Assembly: GCA_002309715.1 (NCBI GenBank)
Contig: DBXW01000005.1
Span: 248,001-312,000 of the forward strand
DNA length: 64,000 bases
Direction: 5' to 3'
Source: Candidatus Avelusimicrobium cornigerorum
Lineage (GTDB): Bacteria; Elusimicrobiota; Elusimicrobia; Elusimicrobiales; Elusimicrobiaceae
Shown here: positions 1 through 8,181 of the stretch, piece after piece
How the letters are laid out: each line of letters begins with the position of its first letter
Numbering within the stretch: the first letter of the stretch is position 1
Program-made: the position numbers and the translations under genes
The notes under the pieces: generated by a model
The model's database searches: none
What the model was told of the DNA's origin: nothing
The model's input: only the letters and a program-made list of their open reading frames with translations

Positions 1-62
1 CTTCTTTGTCTCATTAGAGGACATGTTTAAAAAATGATGGGGAAATAATGCCTTGAGTGATT

Positions 63-1367
63 TTATTGCCCGGTGCGTACGTGATCAAAAAATTTTTTTA
101 CGCGGTGATCGCATAGGATATCTCTAACTGAGATATCCTTTTTTAAATGCACGCCGCTAAGCGTGCGGCAGCGGCTAAGTGCCACGTAGGTTTGCCCCGG
201 TGCAAAAGCCCCGCGCCCGATATCCAAATAGATGCTGTCAAACGTCAGCCCTTGCGATTTATGTATCGTAATGGCCCAAGCCAGTTTGAGTGGGTATTGT
301 TTGAAAAATCCTTTTACTTTAGGGGCTAATTTTTGCGTAAGCGGGTTAAACTCGTAACGGACATCTTCCCACACGTGTTGTTCCACTTGATATACCACCC
401 CTTTGAGTTCAATTTTTATAAAGTCCGGCCCTAATTCATAAACGGTGCCGATATCGCCATTGACCCAATCGTCGGTATTAGTTAGCATCATGATTTTAGC
501 ACCCTTTTTAAGTTTCAGTTCGCTTTCCGCCGGAGTTATTTTGGGGTTGAAACCTTCGTCTTGATAGGCTGTATAGGTAAATTCCGGCCCCGGCAAGCGC
601 GCCAGATAGTGCAAGTTGCGTCGCGCGGCTTCGCAGTTGGTGGGGGATAAAATGATACAGTTTTCAAATTTATCCGGTAACTCAAACGTTTTATGCGTAT
701 TTAATAAAGTGTCTAATTGCGGTTGGGAAATTTCGCCTTCGCGAATTAAATTAAGTAAATGGGCAAAATCTTTATCGGTTTTCTGCCGGAAAATACGTTT
801 AAGTTCAAATACTTCTAACGGCAAGCGTTTAAGCACGTGGGCTTCAAAAAAATACGGGCTTTGATATTCTTGGCTAAAAACGTCAAACAGGCCGCTTGAT
901 AGTTTTTCTTCCACGGGGGGGAGTTGGAACAAATCGCCAAACAGTACAATTTTTTTGCCGCCAAAGGGCAAATCGTTATGAGTGGAAATCTGCAAGATGT
1001 AGTCCATAGCGTCTAACAAATCCGCACGGAGCATAGATGCCTCATCAATAATAATCGTGTCAAAGGCTTCCACGGTTTTGCGTGGCAAGCGGTGCAAATT
1101 GGCGGTATCAAACAAGTTGCCCGGTTTTAAGCGGAAAAACGAGTGAACGGTCTGCCCGTGCACATGGATAGCCGATATCCCGGTGGTGGCTAGTACGACG
1201 ACGTTTTGTGCCGAGTGTTCGGCAAAATAGCGTAGCAGCGTTGTTTTCCCGGTGCCCGCGCGCCCGGTAATAAAAATAAGCGGCGTAATGGCGGGCTTGG
1301 CTTCCAACAGTTTAAGCGCGTCTCTAAATTCGTCTGTTAAGATAATGGGGTTTTGCGTTGCGGGCAT
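63..1367 (-). CDS. PIF1-like DNA helicase (superfamily 1B AAA ATPase)
   Basis: Predicted 434-residue ATP-dependent 5'-3' DNA helicase of the PIF1/RecD-like group. Motifs seen in order: Walker A GRAGTGKTT near residue 40, motif Ia (LATTGISAIHVHGQTVHSFF), Walker B IIIDEAS, motif III FGDLFQLPPV, and the C-terminal ITIHKSQGLTF plus YVALSRCRT motifs (V/VI). These fix the family; a role in replication or repair is inferred from relatives. I chose the ATG at 1367 because a TATAAT box (minus strand, 1374-1379) ends 6 nt before it and there is no Shine-Dalgarno, which predicts a leaderless message. An in-frame upstream ATG at 1394 would lie beyond that promoter. The 3' end carries a hairpin oriented as a terminator for the opposite strand. 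Confidence 0.9.
   Translation of the reverse strand: MPATQNPIILTDEFRDALKLLEAKPAITPLIFITGRAGTGKTTLLRYFAEHSAQNVVVLATTGISAIHVHGQTVHSFFRLKPGNLFDTANLHRLPRKTVEAFDTIIIDEASMLRADLLDAMDYILQISTHNDLPFGGKKIVLFGDLFQLPPVEEKLSSGLFDVFSQEYQSPYFFEAHVLKRLPLEVFELKRIFRQKTDKDFAHLLNLIREGEISQPQLDTLLNTHKTFELPDKFENCIILSPTNCEAARRNLHYLARLPGPEFTYTAYQDEGFNPKITPAESELKLKKGAKIMMLTNTDDWVNGDIGTVYELGPDFIKIELKGVVYQVEQHVWEDVRYEFNPLTQKLAPKVKGFFKQYPLKLAWAITIHKSQGLTFDSIYLDIGRGAFAPGQTYVALSRCRTLSGVHLKKDISVRDILCDHRVKKFFDHVRTGQ
115..144 (+). terminator. Antisense-oriented hairpin terminator inside the helicase 3' end
   Basis: AGGATATCTC (115-124), 5-nt loop, GAGATATCCT (130-139), running into six T on the plus strand. A perfect 10-bp stem with a U-tract fits an intrinsic terminator for plus-strand transcription entering from the left edge, although it lies within the coding sequence of the minus-strand helicase. 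Confidence 0.45.
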
Positions 1368-1373
1368 ACTCTT

Positions 1374-1379
1374 ATTATA
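1374..1379 (-). promoter_or_regulatory. -10 box, leaderless promoter of the PIF1-like helicase
   Basis: TATAAT on the minus strand; 6 nt separate it from the ATG at 1367, so transcription should begin at or next to the start codon. No ribosome binding site precedes the ATG. Confidence 0.6.
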
Positions 1380-1431
1380 ACTTTTTACGAACAACTAGTA
1401 TTTTTTAAATCGGGTGCGTGGGTGTGGGTTT

Positions 1432-1440
1432 TGTTACGAT
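1432..1440 (+). promoter_or_regulatory. Extended -10 promoter of the ZIP transporter gene
   Basis: TGT followed by TACGAT (1435-1440), ending 6 nt before the ATG at 1447. The TGn extension makes up for the lack of a recognisable -35. The purine run AAGGGG directly abuts the ATG, too close to act as a normal ribosome binding site. Confidence 0.5.
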
Positions 1441-1446
1441 AAGGGG

Positions 1447-2211
1447 ATGAACGAGTCGGTCGGTTTAGCCTTGCTGTTTAGTTTTTTTGCCGGAGCCGCT
1501 ACCGCGGTGGGCGGGCTTTTGGCCTTTGTGATTAAAAAAGAAAATTTGTCCGCTTTGTCCATAGGGTTAGGCCTTTCGGCGGGAGTGATGATTTATGTGT
1601 CTTTTATGGAGTTGCTGCCGCAAGCGCAAACGGCCTTACAAACACAAGCAAATGGGAGATGGGTAAGCACAGGATTATTTTTTGCGGGAATTTTAGTGGC
1701 GTGGAGCGTTGATTATTTTTTACCGTCGCATCACGTGGAAATGCATACCTTAGATTCGTCTGCTCAATTAAAACGGCTCGGTTTATTTACCGCGCTGGTG
1801 CTGGCCATACACAATTTGCCTGAAGGACTAGCCACTTTTATGGCTACACTTAAAAACCCGGCTTTGGGGGTAAGTGTGGCCGTTGCGGTAGCGTTGCATA
1901 ATATCCCCGAAGGCATTGCGGTAGCGCTTCCTGTTTTTCACGCCACGGGTAGCCGCCAAAAAGCATTTTGGTACAGTGCACTTTCGGGCTTGGCCGAGCC
2001 GGTGGGGGCACTGATTGGTTTTTTGTTGTTGCGCCGCTTTTTGCATGAAGCCGTCTTTGGTGTTTTGTTTGCGGTGATTTCCGGCATTATGGTGTATGTG
2101 GCGTTGGATGAATTATTACCCACCGCGCACGAATATGGGGAAGGGCACCACGTCATTTGGGGTGTGATTGGCGGGATGGCTGTGATGGCGGTATCGTTGC
2201 GGTTATTGTAA
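1447..2211 (+). CDS. ZIP-family divalent metal transporter
   Basis: A 254-residue polytopic inner-membrane protein of the ZIP family (ZupT-like), expected to import Zn(II) or other divalent metals into the cytoplasm. The two diagnostic metal-site helices are present: AIHNLPEGLA and, about 30 residues later, ALHNIPEGIA. Length and the roughly eight hydrophobic segments match the family. I start at ATG 1447 (MNESVGLALLF) rather than at upstream in-frame codons because the predicted -10 lies at 1435-1440. It stands alone, divergent from the helicase, and both promoters sit in the 80-bp gap. Metal specificity cannot be read from sequence; no Fur or Zur box was recognised. Confidence 0.88.
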   Translation: MNESVGLALLFSFFAGAATAVGGLLAFVIKKENLSALSIGLGLSAGVMIYVSFMELLPQAQTALQTQANGRWVSTGLFFAGILVAWSVDYFLPSHHVEMHTLDSSAQLKRLGLFTALVLAIHNLPEGLATFMATLKNPALGVSVAVAVALHNIPEGIAVALPVFHATGSRQKAFWYSALSGLAEPVGALIGFLLLRRFLHEAVFGVLFAVISGIMVYVALDELLPTAHEYGEGHHVIWGVIGGMAVMAVSLRLL

Positions 2212-2241
2212 AAAACACCCCCGCATTTTTGCGGGGGTGTT
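2211..2241 (-). terminator. Intrinsic terminator after the minus-strand membrane protein gene
   Basis: Perfect 11-bp stem AACACCCCCGC / GCGGGGGTGTT around a 6-nt loop. The U-tract follows on the minus strand, so it serves mainly the 2256-3014 gene; on the plus strand no T-run follows. Confidence 0.8.
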
Positions 2242-2255
2242 CTAGTAATATCTTA

Positions 2256-3014
2256 TTAAAAAATCAATTCGGCTAACCAAAACGAAAGCATCATCCCGAT
2301 AGAATAACTGGTTACGTTGACAGCAATCGCCAATACGAAAGAATCTTTAAGTGAGATTTTCTTTAAATTCATCAGCCGGATAATAAATGCTTCCGCTATA
2401 ACGCAGAATATCCACAAAAACGCACTTTCCGACGCGTACCATGCCAAAAACACCCATGACAATGCGGTTGTTACCACGTTGGCTACGGCTACGCTGTATA
2501 AAATGGTAAAACTTTTTTGCGTATAAATTAAATAAGCGGTTGCGGCTACCAGTTCAAGTAGTAAAATAATGAGAAGCGAAAAAAGTGCATCGGTCCGTGC
2601 CCAAGCCCCTAAGTGCGGGACAATATCCGTTGGCTCTACGGTTAACGCATTTTCTTCCACGTATACGTTGTAGCGTGCGCGCAAGCGGTGTGTGGCAGGG
2701 AAAATATTACTCATACGTCTTGAACCGTCTTCAAATGCAATAATTAACCGTTGAAAATCCGTATATTCATAGGCAACGGAAAAGCAACTTCCCGCCGAAC
2801 AATATAATTTCTGTATGCCGTAATGCCCCAAAGGTTTATTTTCAAAACATTGGTTGTCCGAACACTGTATTTGTTCGCTGTTAAGCGGATCAATGAGCGG
2901 TTTTTTGGCAGTATTATAGATAAACGAAAATTCCATTTCCGGTTTAGGTGATACGTCTGCCCAGGCGGCAGATAACGGTAACAACAACAGTATTATTAAA
3001 ATTAGTTTTTTCAT
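2256..3014 (-). CDS. Membrane protein with exported four-cysteine domain, function unknown
   Basis: 252 residues. An N-terminal signal sequence (MKKLILIILLLLPLSAAWA) is followed by an extracytoplasmic domain of about 130 residues with two cysteine pairs (CSDNQC and CSAGSC, near residues 51-77) that could form disulfides or bind metal. It continues with the pattern LIIAFEDGSRRMSNIF and a beta-rich stretch, then four hydrophobic helices to the C-terminus. I have an impression of similar proteins in other bacteria but cannot name a family. The start is supported by GGAAGGGG just upstream. It is transcribed alone, convergent with the ZIP transporter gene. No function is proposed. Confidence 0.8.
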   Translation of the reverse strand: MKKLILIILLLLPLSAAWADVSPKPEMEFSFIYNTAKKPLIDPLNSEQIQCSDNQCFENKPLGHYGIQKLYCSAGSCFSVAYEYTDFQRLIIAFEDGSRRMSNIFPATHRLRARYNVYVEENALTVEPTDIVPHLGAWARTDALFSLLIILLLELVAATAYLIYTQKSFTILYSVAVANVVTTALSWVFLAWYASESAFLWIFCVIAEAFIIRLMNLKKISLKDSFVLAIAVNVTSYSIGMMLSFWLAELIF

Positions 3015-3075
3015 TTTTCCCCTTCCACGTTCTTTTTTTGTATTATAACATTATAAGAGAAAAGGGGGAATAAAA

Positions 3076-4281
3076 ATGTTACTCACCAAAACACAATTAG
3101 AAAAATATGCCCAAGTAATGCTTTGGGCCCTTAAGGCCGCCCGGCGCAACGGAAAATTTAAACCGTACGATGTGGTGCTTTTGCGTACGGATGTAGCGGC
3201 TATGCCGCTGGCGCAAGCGATTTATGAACAACTTCTTGCTAAACGCTTGCAACCGGTGTTACGTTTTACTATGCCTGAAGAATTTGCCAAAAACTTTTAC
3301 ACGTCTGCCGATAAAAAGCAACTGGCTTTTATTGCCCCGGGCGAAAAAGAATTTCAAGGCGGTATTAACGGGTTGATTGCCTTGCGTGCCCCGCAAGATT
3401 TAACCCACTTAAAACACGTAGATCCTGCCCGCATAGCCCAAACGGCGGTTGCACATAAGCCCCTGCGTGAGATTTTAGATGTGCGCGAGCAAGCCGGTGC
3501 GTTTTCGTGGACACTTTGCAATTACCCTACGGAAGAACTTGCCAAACGAGCCGGGCTTAGCCCCAAAGAATATGCTAACCAAGTGGCGCGGGCGTGTTTC
3601 TTAAACGAAAAAGATCCCGTAAAAAAATGGCAAGAAGTAACCAAGCAAATTACGGAAATCGGTGCGTGGCTTTCTTCGTTACCGATTCGTACCTTGCGGG
3701 TGGAATCGGCCCATATGGACTTTGAAGTGTTGTTGGGTGAAAAACGCAAATTTATTGCGGGCGGTGGGTGCAATGTGCCGTCGTTTGAAATTTTCACCTC
3801 GCCGGATTGGCGCGGTACCAAGGGTGTTTATTTTGCCGATTTGTCTTCTTACCGCAGTGGCAATTATGTCAAAGGCGTGCGTTTAGAGTTTAACAAAGGG
3901 CGCGTCGTAAAATCTTCTGCCGAACAAGGTGGTGAATTTGTCCGCAAAATGTTGGCTATGGATCGTGGTGCGGCGCAAATCGGCGAATTTTCGCTGACGG
4001 ACCGCCGGTTTTCCAAAATTACCAAATTTATGGCCGATATTTTATACGACGAAAACTTCGGCGGTAAATACGGAAACTGTCACGTAGCCGTCGGTGCGAG
4101 TTATGCCGATACCTATTCCGGCCCGCAAAAAGAATTAACCAAAGCCTTAAAACAAAAACTTGGCTTTAATGATTCTTCGCTTCACTGGGATCTTATCAAC
4201 ACCGAAAATAAACGCGTAACGGCTAAACTCGCTAATGGTACAACGGTGACGGTGTACGAGAAAGGCGAATTTAGTTACTAG
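3076..4281 (+). CDS. M29-family metallo-aminopeptidase
   Basis: 401 residues, the usual length for M29 aminopeptidases (AmpS / aminopeptidase T type), cytoplasmic enzymes that remove N-terminal residues from peptides using two divalent metals. The expected ligand set is visible: Glu238 in NVPSFEIFTSPD, Glu304 in GEFSLTDRRFS, His336 in KYGNCHVAVG, and His370/Asp372 in SSLHWDLI. Spacing matches the family. There is no signal peptide. An AAGGGGG ribosome binding site sits about 8 nt before the ATG. Monocistronic by spacing; likely part of peptide nutrition or turnover, consistent with an amino-acid-using gut anaerobe (inference). Confidence 0.92.
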   Translation: MLLTKTQLEKYAQVMLWALKAARRNGKFKPYDVVLLRTDVAAMPLAQAIYEQLLAKRLQPVLRFTMPEEFAKNFYTSADKKQLAFIAPGEKEFQGGINGLIALRAPQDLTHLKHVDPARIAQTAVAHKPLREILDVREQAGAFSWTLCNYPTEELAKRAGLSPKEYANQVARACFLNEKDPVKKWQEVTKQITEIGAWLSSLPIRTLRVESAHMDFEVLLGEKRKFIAGGGCNVPSFEIFTSPDWRGTKGVYFADLSSYRSGNYVKGVRLEFNKGRVVKSSAEQGGEFVRKMLAMDRGAAQIGEFSLTDRRFSKITKFMADILYDENFGGKYGNCHVAVGASYADTYSGPQKELTKALKQKLGFNDSSLHWDLINTENKRVTAKLANGTTVTVYEKGEFSY

Positions 4282-4294
4282 GCCTAGGCCGTAT

Positions 4295-4337
4295 AGGTCC
4301 TTTGGCCCCTTGTTTTTGTACCAAAAACCCCTATAGT
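4295..4337 (+). promoter_or_regulatory. Promoter with the 15-mer AGGTCYNNNGGYCCY motif (copy A)
   Basis: AGGTCCTTTGGCCCC (4295-4309) directly abuts a -35-like TTGTTT (4310-4315). A 16-bp spacer and a -10-like TATAGT (4332-4337) follow. The same layout recurs upstream of three other exported-protein genes. The -10 also lies in an imperfect hairpin (about 4322-4355, AAAAACCC...GGGTTTTT) that could terminate the aminopeptidase gene. Confidence 0.5.
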
Positions 4338-4375
4338 ATAAGTATAGGGTTTTTGTGTTGATAAGGAGTATGAGT

Positions 4376-5539
4376 ATGCGTGCGTATAAAAAATATCTTG
4401 TTTCTCTGTTTAGTTTACTCGTGTGCGCGACGGCTTTTGCACAGGAGTTAGAGGCAGTTGTCAAAGCGGGGAAACGGGTAACCGAACTCGGAGAGAAAGG
4501 GGCGGTTGTCAAATGGGTATCAGCGGCCGATAAAGATATTTACAAGGCCGTTGAAAAAACATTGGGCTCGGAGATTAACAATGCGCTTTGGCAACAAGCC
4601 GCCTCGCGCCAAATCGGGCTTACGCCGCCGATCGTTTCTTCCGCCCAAGTTAGCGAACAAATTGTTTCTCAATTAAAAGAAACGGCTGCTGTAAAACCGA
4701 GAATTTCATCGTTTTCGGCAAAATATGCGCCGGGTTTATCAACTAAATATCTGGAAAATTTTAAAGGGCTATCGCATCAACAGGCATTGCGCGAGGTGGT
4801 TGCCGCGCGCGGTGCGCAACTGCCCAAGCAGGAACCTTTCCCTAATTCGCGTGTGTGGTTTGAGTTTTCTCCGGAAGAATTTAACCAATTAACCGTAGGG
4901 AAATCCCGCCGTATAGAACTAGACTATTCAACCGCGGCTAATATAATGCTTTCTACAACTGTGCACGAAGCCGGAGGAGTCTATAGATGGGTGCCAATCC
5001 CCGATTTCCCGGTACCCGGAAACGGCCGCCGTTTGTTTCGCGGTATGAGTTTAAGGATGGACAAAATGAGCAACATCCTTGAAAACGGGCTTCGTCTTTC
5101 GGATGCGGAGAAATACGGCACGGAAACGGCCGGGAACTTGGATCTTTTTTTAGGCAGTGATACTCGTAAGAAGTTGCTACCGGATGTTAAATCACTCATC
5201 TGGGTTACTACGACTCCGGGTGCGGCGGCTTCGCATGCGGAAAAATACTATAACGTCGGGATGAGCCCCGTGGTAGTTACCATCAATCCAAAATATACTA
5301 CACTGGCTGAACAAGGCAGTCCTATCGTTGCCAAGCACCCGGGACCCGGTTACTATACGGTGGCGCAAGATATCCCGGCAAGCGATATTAACCATATGTA
5401 TGTGGTGGTAAAAGGCCCCGGGTGGAATTTTAACGCCCCGCTGGAACAAAACCAAAAAGCAGTCCATAATTTTATATGGTGCGAAATTAAGTTTGACGGG
5501 AATCGTGTTTTATTATCCCCGTTGCCTTTCCTTAAATAA
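4376..5539 (+). CDS. Exported protein, possible ADP-ribosyltransferase-like C-terminal domain
   Basis: 387 residues. Start at ATG 4376, 7 nt after AAGGAG; ATG 4370 is too close to that site. Signal peptide MRAYKKYLVSLFSLLVCATAFAQ with cleavage after AFAQ. The N-terminal half (to about residue 200) is helical and unrecognised. The C-terminal half shows an ordered pattern, FRGMSL, then ILENGLRLSD, then LIWVTTTPGAAASHAEKYY, then PVVVTINPK, then DIPASDINHMYVV. This resembles the order of core strands in ADP-ribosyltransferase-fold proteins (Arg-Gly, S/T-T/S, late acidic element), but the late catalytic Glu is not clear. The family call is a hypothesis only. An effector-like or envelope role is possible. 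A strong terminator follows. Confidence 0.6.
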   Translation: MRAYKKYLVSLFSLLVCATAFAQELEAVVKAGKRVTELGEKGAVVKWVSAADKDIYKAVEKTLGSEINNALWQQAASRQIGLTPPIVSSAQVSEQIVSQLKETAAVKPRISSFSAKYAPGLSTKYLENFKGLSHQQALREVVAARGAQLPKQEPFPNSRVWFEFSPEEFNQLTVGKSRRIELDYSTAANIMLSTTVHEAGGVYRWVPIPDFPVPGNGRRLFRGMSLRMDKMSNILENGLRLSDAEKYGTETAGNLDLFLGSDTRKKLLPDVKSLIWVTTTPGAAASHAEKYYNVGMSPVVVTINPKYTTLAEQGSPIVAKHPGPGYYTVAQDIPASDINHMYVVVKGPGWNFNAPLEQNQKAVHNFIWCEIKFDGNRVLLSPLPFLK

Positions 5540-5551
5540 TGCTCGTTTTAT

Positions 5552-5578
5552 AAAACCCCGGCTATGCCGGGGTTTTTT
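5552..5578 (+). terminator. Intrinsic terminator after the exported ART-like gene
   Basis: 11-bp perfect stem AAAACCCCGGC / GCCGGGGTTTT with a 3-nt loop and T-run. Confidence 0.88.
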
Positions 5579-5604
5579 ATAGTGGCCCAAGAAATGGCGA
5601 AAAT

Positions 5605-5613
5605 TGCTAAAAT
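5605..5613 (+). promoter_or_regulatory. Extended -10 leaderless promoter of mutS
   Basis: TGC-TAAAAT, with the box ending at 5613, 6 nt before the mutS ATG at 5620. No ribosome binding site is visible before mutS. Confidence 0.5.
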
Positions 5614-5619
5614 ATCCTT

Positions 5620-8181
5620 ATGCCAAAACCTGCTTTAACTCCGCTGATGACGCAATACTACGAAGTGCGTGCTAAATACCCCGGGATCGTGCTTTTTTTC
5701 CGGCTAGGGGACTTTTATGAAATGTTTGATGAACAAGCCAAAGAAATCAGCGCACTTTTGGGGCTTACCCTCACCGCGCGTAACGGAGTGCCTATGTGCG
5801 GGATACCTTATCATGCTGCCAACAACTACATTGTGCGTCTGTTGTCGGCCGGTAAAAAAATAGGCATTTGCGAGCAAACCAGTTCTGTTTCCGACAAAAA
5901 CAGCAAACTATTTGAACGTCGCGTAACCCGTATTATTACGCCCGGCACAGTGATGGAAGACACGCTGCTTAATGCCAATCAGGCTAATTACCTGGTCAGT
6001 ATTTCTATTTCTAAAACGGAGTGGGCACTAGCCTGTGTGGAAGTTTCTACCGGCGAGTTTTGGGCCAATCAAAACGAAACGGATGGTGCGCTTACCAATT
6101 TGGCGGCTACGCTAGCCGCTATCAATCCGGCTGAAATTGTGGGGGATAAAAAATCACTGGAACTACTCAAACAAAAAGTGATGCTCCCCGGTACTCTCAC
6201 CCTAACCGAACAAGAACCTTTTGATGGTAATTATGATATCCCGGCACAGTGGCCGGCAGTTAGCGCGTGGGGTAATAAAAAGGCCGCTTTGGCGTGTGCC
6301 TTGCAAATTGTTAACTATCTTAATGTCACCGAGCCGAGTTTTAATAAAGTGCTTGTGCCGTCTTACCGGGAACTGAAAGATTGTTTACAAATTGATGAAA
6401 ATGCGGTAGAGGCGTTGGAACTTGTCAAAAATCAAGATGGTGGTCGGCGCGGCAGTTTGTGGGCGCATTTGGACCGCACCCGCACCGCTATCGGAAGCCG
6501 CAAACTCAAAGATTGGCTACTTCACCCGCTAATGGATGTGAGCGAAATCGGTGTGCGCCAAAACTGCGTAGAAAATTTTATTAAAAATCAAAGTGCCCTT
6601 GCCGATTTAAGTGCACTGTTGGAAAACATTTCCGACGTGGAACGCATCATGACGCGTACCGCCACGGGTACCGCTTCGCCGCGTGATTTGGCCGGACTTC
6701 GCACGTCACTACTGAACGTAGAGCCGCTTTCGCGTTGGTTTGAAAATTACCCCGGGGTTGCGGCGCATTTGGGGGCACTGTTTACTAAACACGTAGCCGT
6801 TTTGCGCGATATGGCACGGCTGCTTTATGAAGCCATAGAAGAAAACCCACCCTTGCGTTTATCAGACGGATTTGTCATCCGGGCCGGGTATAATGCCGAG
6901 TTGGATGAGTTGCGTTCGCTCAAACAAAACAGCAACGCCAGTATGGAAGAAATTTGCGCTCGTGAACGTGCCAATACCGGCATTTCTAATATGAAAGTCG
7001 GGTTTAACTCGGTATACGGTTACTATTTTGAAGTTTCTAAATCGCAACTTACCAAAGTTCCTTACTCGTTTGTGCGTAAGCAAACGCTGGTTAATGCCGA
7101 ACGTTTTATCACCGAAGAATTAAAGCAGTTAGAAAATAAAATTTTAAATGCCGAACAACGCATTTTGCGTTTGGAAGGGGGGCTGTTTGATGAAGTCCGC
7201 AAAACGCTTTCGGCCCAAATCGGACACGTAAAAGCATTTGCGCAAATTGTATCGGAATTAGACGTTTATATGTCACTTGCGTTGTGTGCGTTAAAAGAAA
7301 ATTATGTTAAGCCAGCCGTGGATAATAGCACACAAATCAGTTACACCAACGGTCGCCATCCGTTGGTGGAAGCCCACCTTCCGGCGGGTAGTTTTGTGCC
7401 GAATTCACTTAGTTTGGGGGCGACGGATAACCAAATTATGCTTATTACCGGGCCGAATATGGGCGGTAAGAGTGTGTTTTTAAAACAAACTGCCATTATT
7501 GTTATCATGGCGCAGATGGGCAGTTTCGTGCCGGCCGAGCAAGCCCATATCGGACTTGTGGATAAGATTATGACGCGTATTGGCGCGCATGATGCGCTTA
7601 GCCGCGGTAACTCTACTTTTATGGTGGAAATGAACGAGACCGCCCACATTTTAGCATCCATGACATCGCGCAGTTTAATTTTGTTGGATGAAGTAGGCCG
7701 CGGAACGTCTACGTTTGACGGTATTTCCATTGCGTGGGCCATTGTGGAGTATTTACACAAACCCAGCAACGGGCCGAAAGTATTATTTGCCACGCACTAT
7801 TTTGAACTGACCGATTTGGAAAATAAATACGAAAGCGTGAGAAATTTCCATGTAGACGCTAAAGAATATAAAGACGCCGACGGAAAAAGTAAACTTGCGT
7901 TTTTGTATCAGATTTTGCCCGGCGCAGCAGATCGCTCGTATGGGATACACGTAGCCGAACTGGCGGGACTCCCGGCGGCATGTACGCTTCGCGCGCGAAA
8001 AGTATTAAAAGATTTAGAAGCCAAAAAAGGTGCCAAGATTTCTACCAAAGAGAAAGATATAGTGAAAGATTTATTTTCTTCGCCGATTGTAGAAGAAATC
8101 AAAATGGCCGATCCGAATAAGATCAGTCCTTTAGAAGCGTTGCAGTTAATTTGCGAATGGAAGAAACGTATCAATGAGTAA
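5620..8181 (+). CDS. mutS: DNA mismatch repair protein MutS
   Basis: 853 residues, full length for a MutS1 protein, which binds mismatches as a dimer and uses ATP to license repair with MutL. Seen: N-terminal mismatch-recognition motif GDFYEMF (Phe-x-Glu) near residue 30, connector and lever regions, P-loop GPNMGGKS in the C-terminal ATPase, and the Walker B/signature DEVGRGTSTFDG. The first ATG of the conserved N-terminus is used; a -10 box 6 nt upstream suggests a leaderless message. It overlaps mutL by 8 nt, so the two are co-transcribed and probably translationally coupled. Confidence 0.97.
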   Translation: MPKPALTPLMTQYYEVRAKYPGIVLFFRLGDFYEMFDEQAKEISALLGLTLTARNGVPMCGIPYHAANNYIVRLLSAGKKIGICEQTSSVSDKNSKLFERRVTRIITPGTVMEDTLLNANQANYLVSISISKTEWALACVEVSTGEFWANQNETDGALTNLAATLAAINPAEIVGDKKSLELLKQKVMLPGTLTLTEQEPFDGNYDIPAQWPAVSAWGNKKAALACALQIVNYLNVTEPSFNKVLVPSYRELKDCLQIDENAVEALELVKNQDGGRRGSLWAHLDRTRTAIGSRKLKDWLLHPLMDVSEIGVRQNCVENFIKNQSALADLSALLENISDVERIMTRTATGTASPRDLAGLRTSLLNVEPLSRWFENYPGVAAHLGALFTKHVAVLRDMARLLYEAIEENPPLRLSDGFVIRAGYNAELDELRSLKQNSNASMEEICARERANTGISNMKVGFNSVYGYYFEVSKSQLTKVPYSFVRKQTLVNAERFITEELKQLENKILNAEQRILRLEGGLFDEVRKTLSAQIGHVKAFAQIVSELDVYMSLALCALKENYVKPAVDNSTQISYTNGRHPLVEAHLPAGSFVPNSLSLGATDNQIMLITGPNMGGKSVFLKQTAIIVIMAQMGSFVPAEQAHIGLVDKIMTRIGAHDALSRGNSTFMVEMNETAHILASMTSRSLILLDEVGRGTSTFDGISIAWAIVEYLHKPSNGPKVLFATHYFELTDLENKYESVRNFHVDAKEYKDADGKSKLAFLYQILPGAADRSYGIHVAELAGLPAACTLRARKVLKDLEAKKGAKISTKEKDIVKDLFSSPIVEEIKMADPNKISPLEALQLICEWKKRINE

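Noticed and set aside
1..62. Possible gene end at the left edge
   Set aside because: 62 bp with no supportable reading frame; the plus-strand hairpin at 115 hints at an incoming transcript, but the gene cannot be identified.
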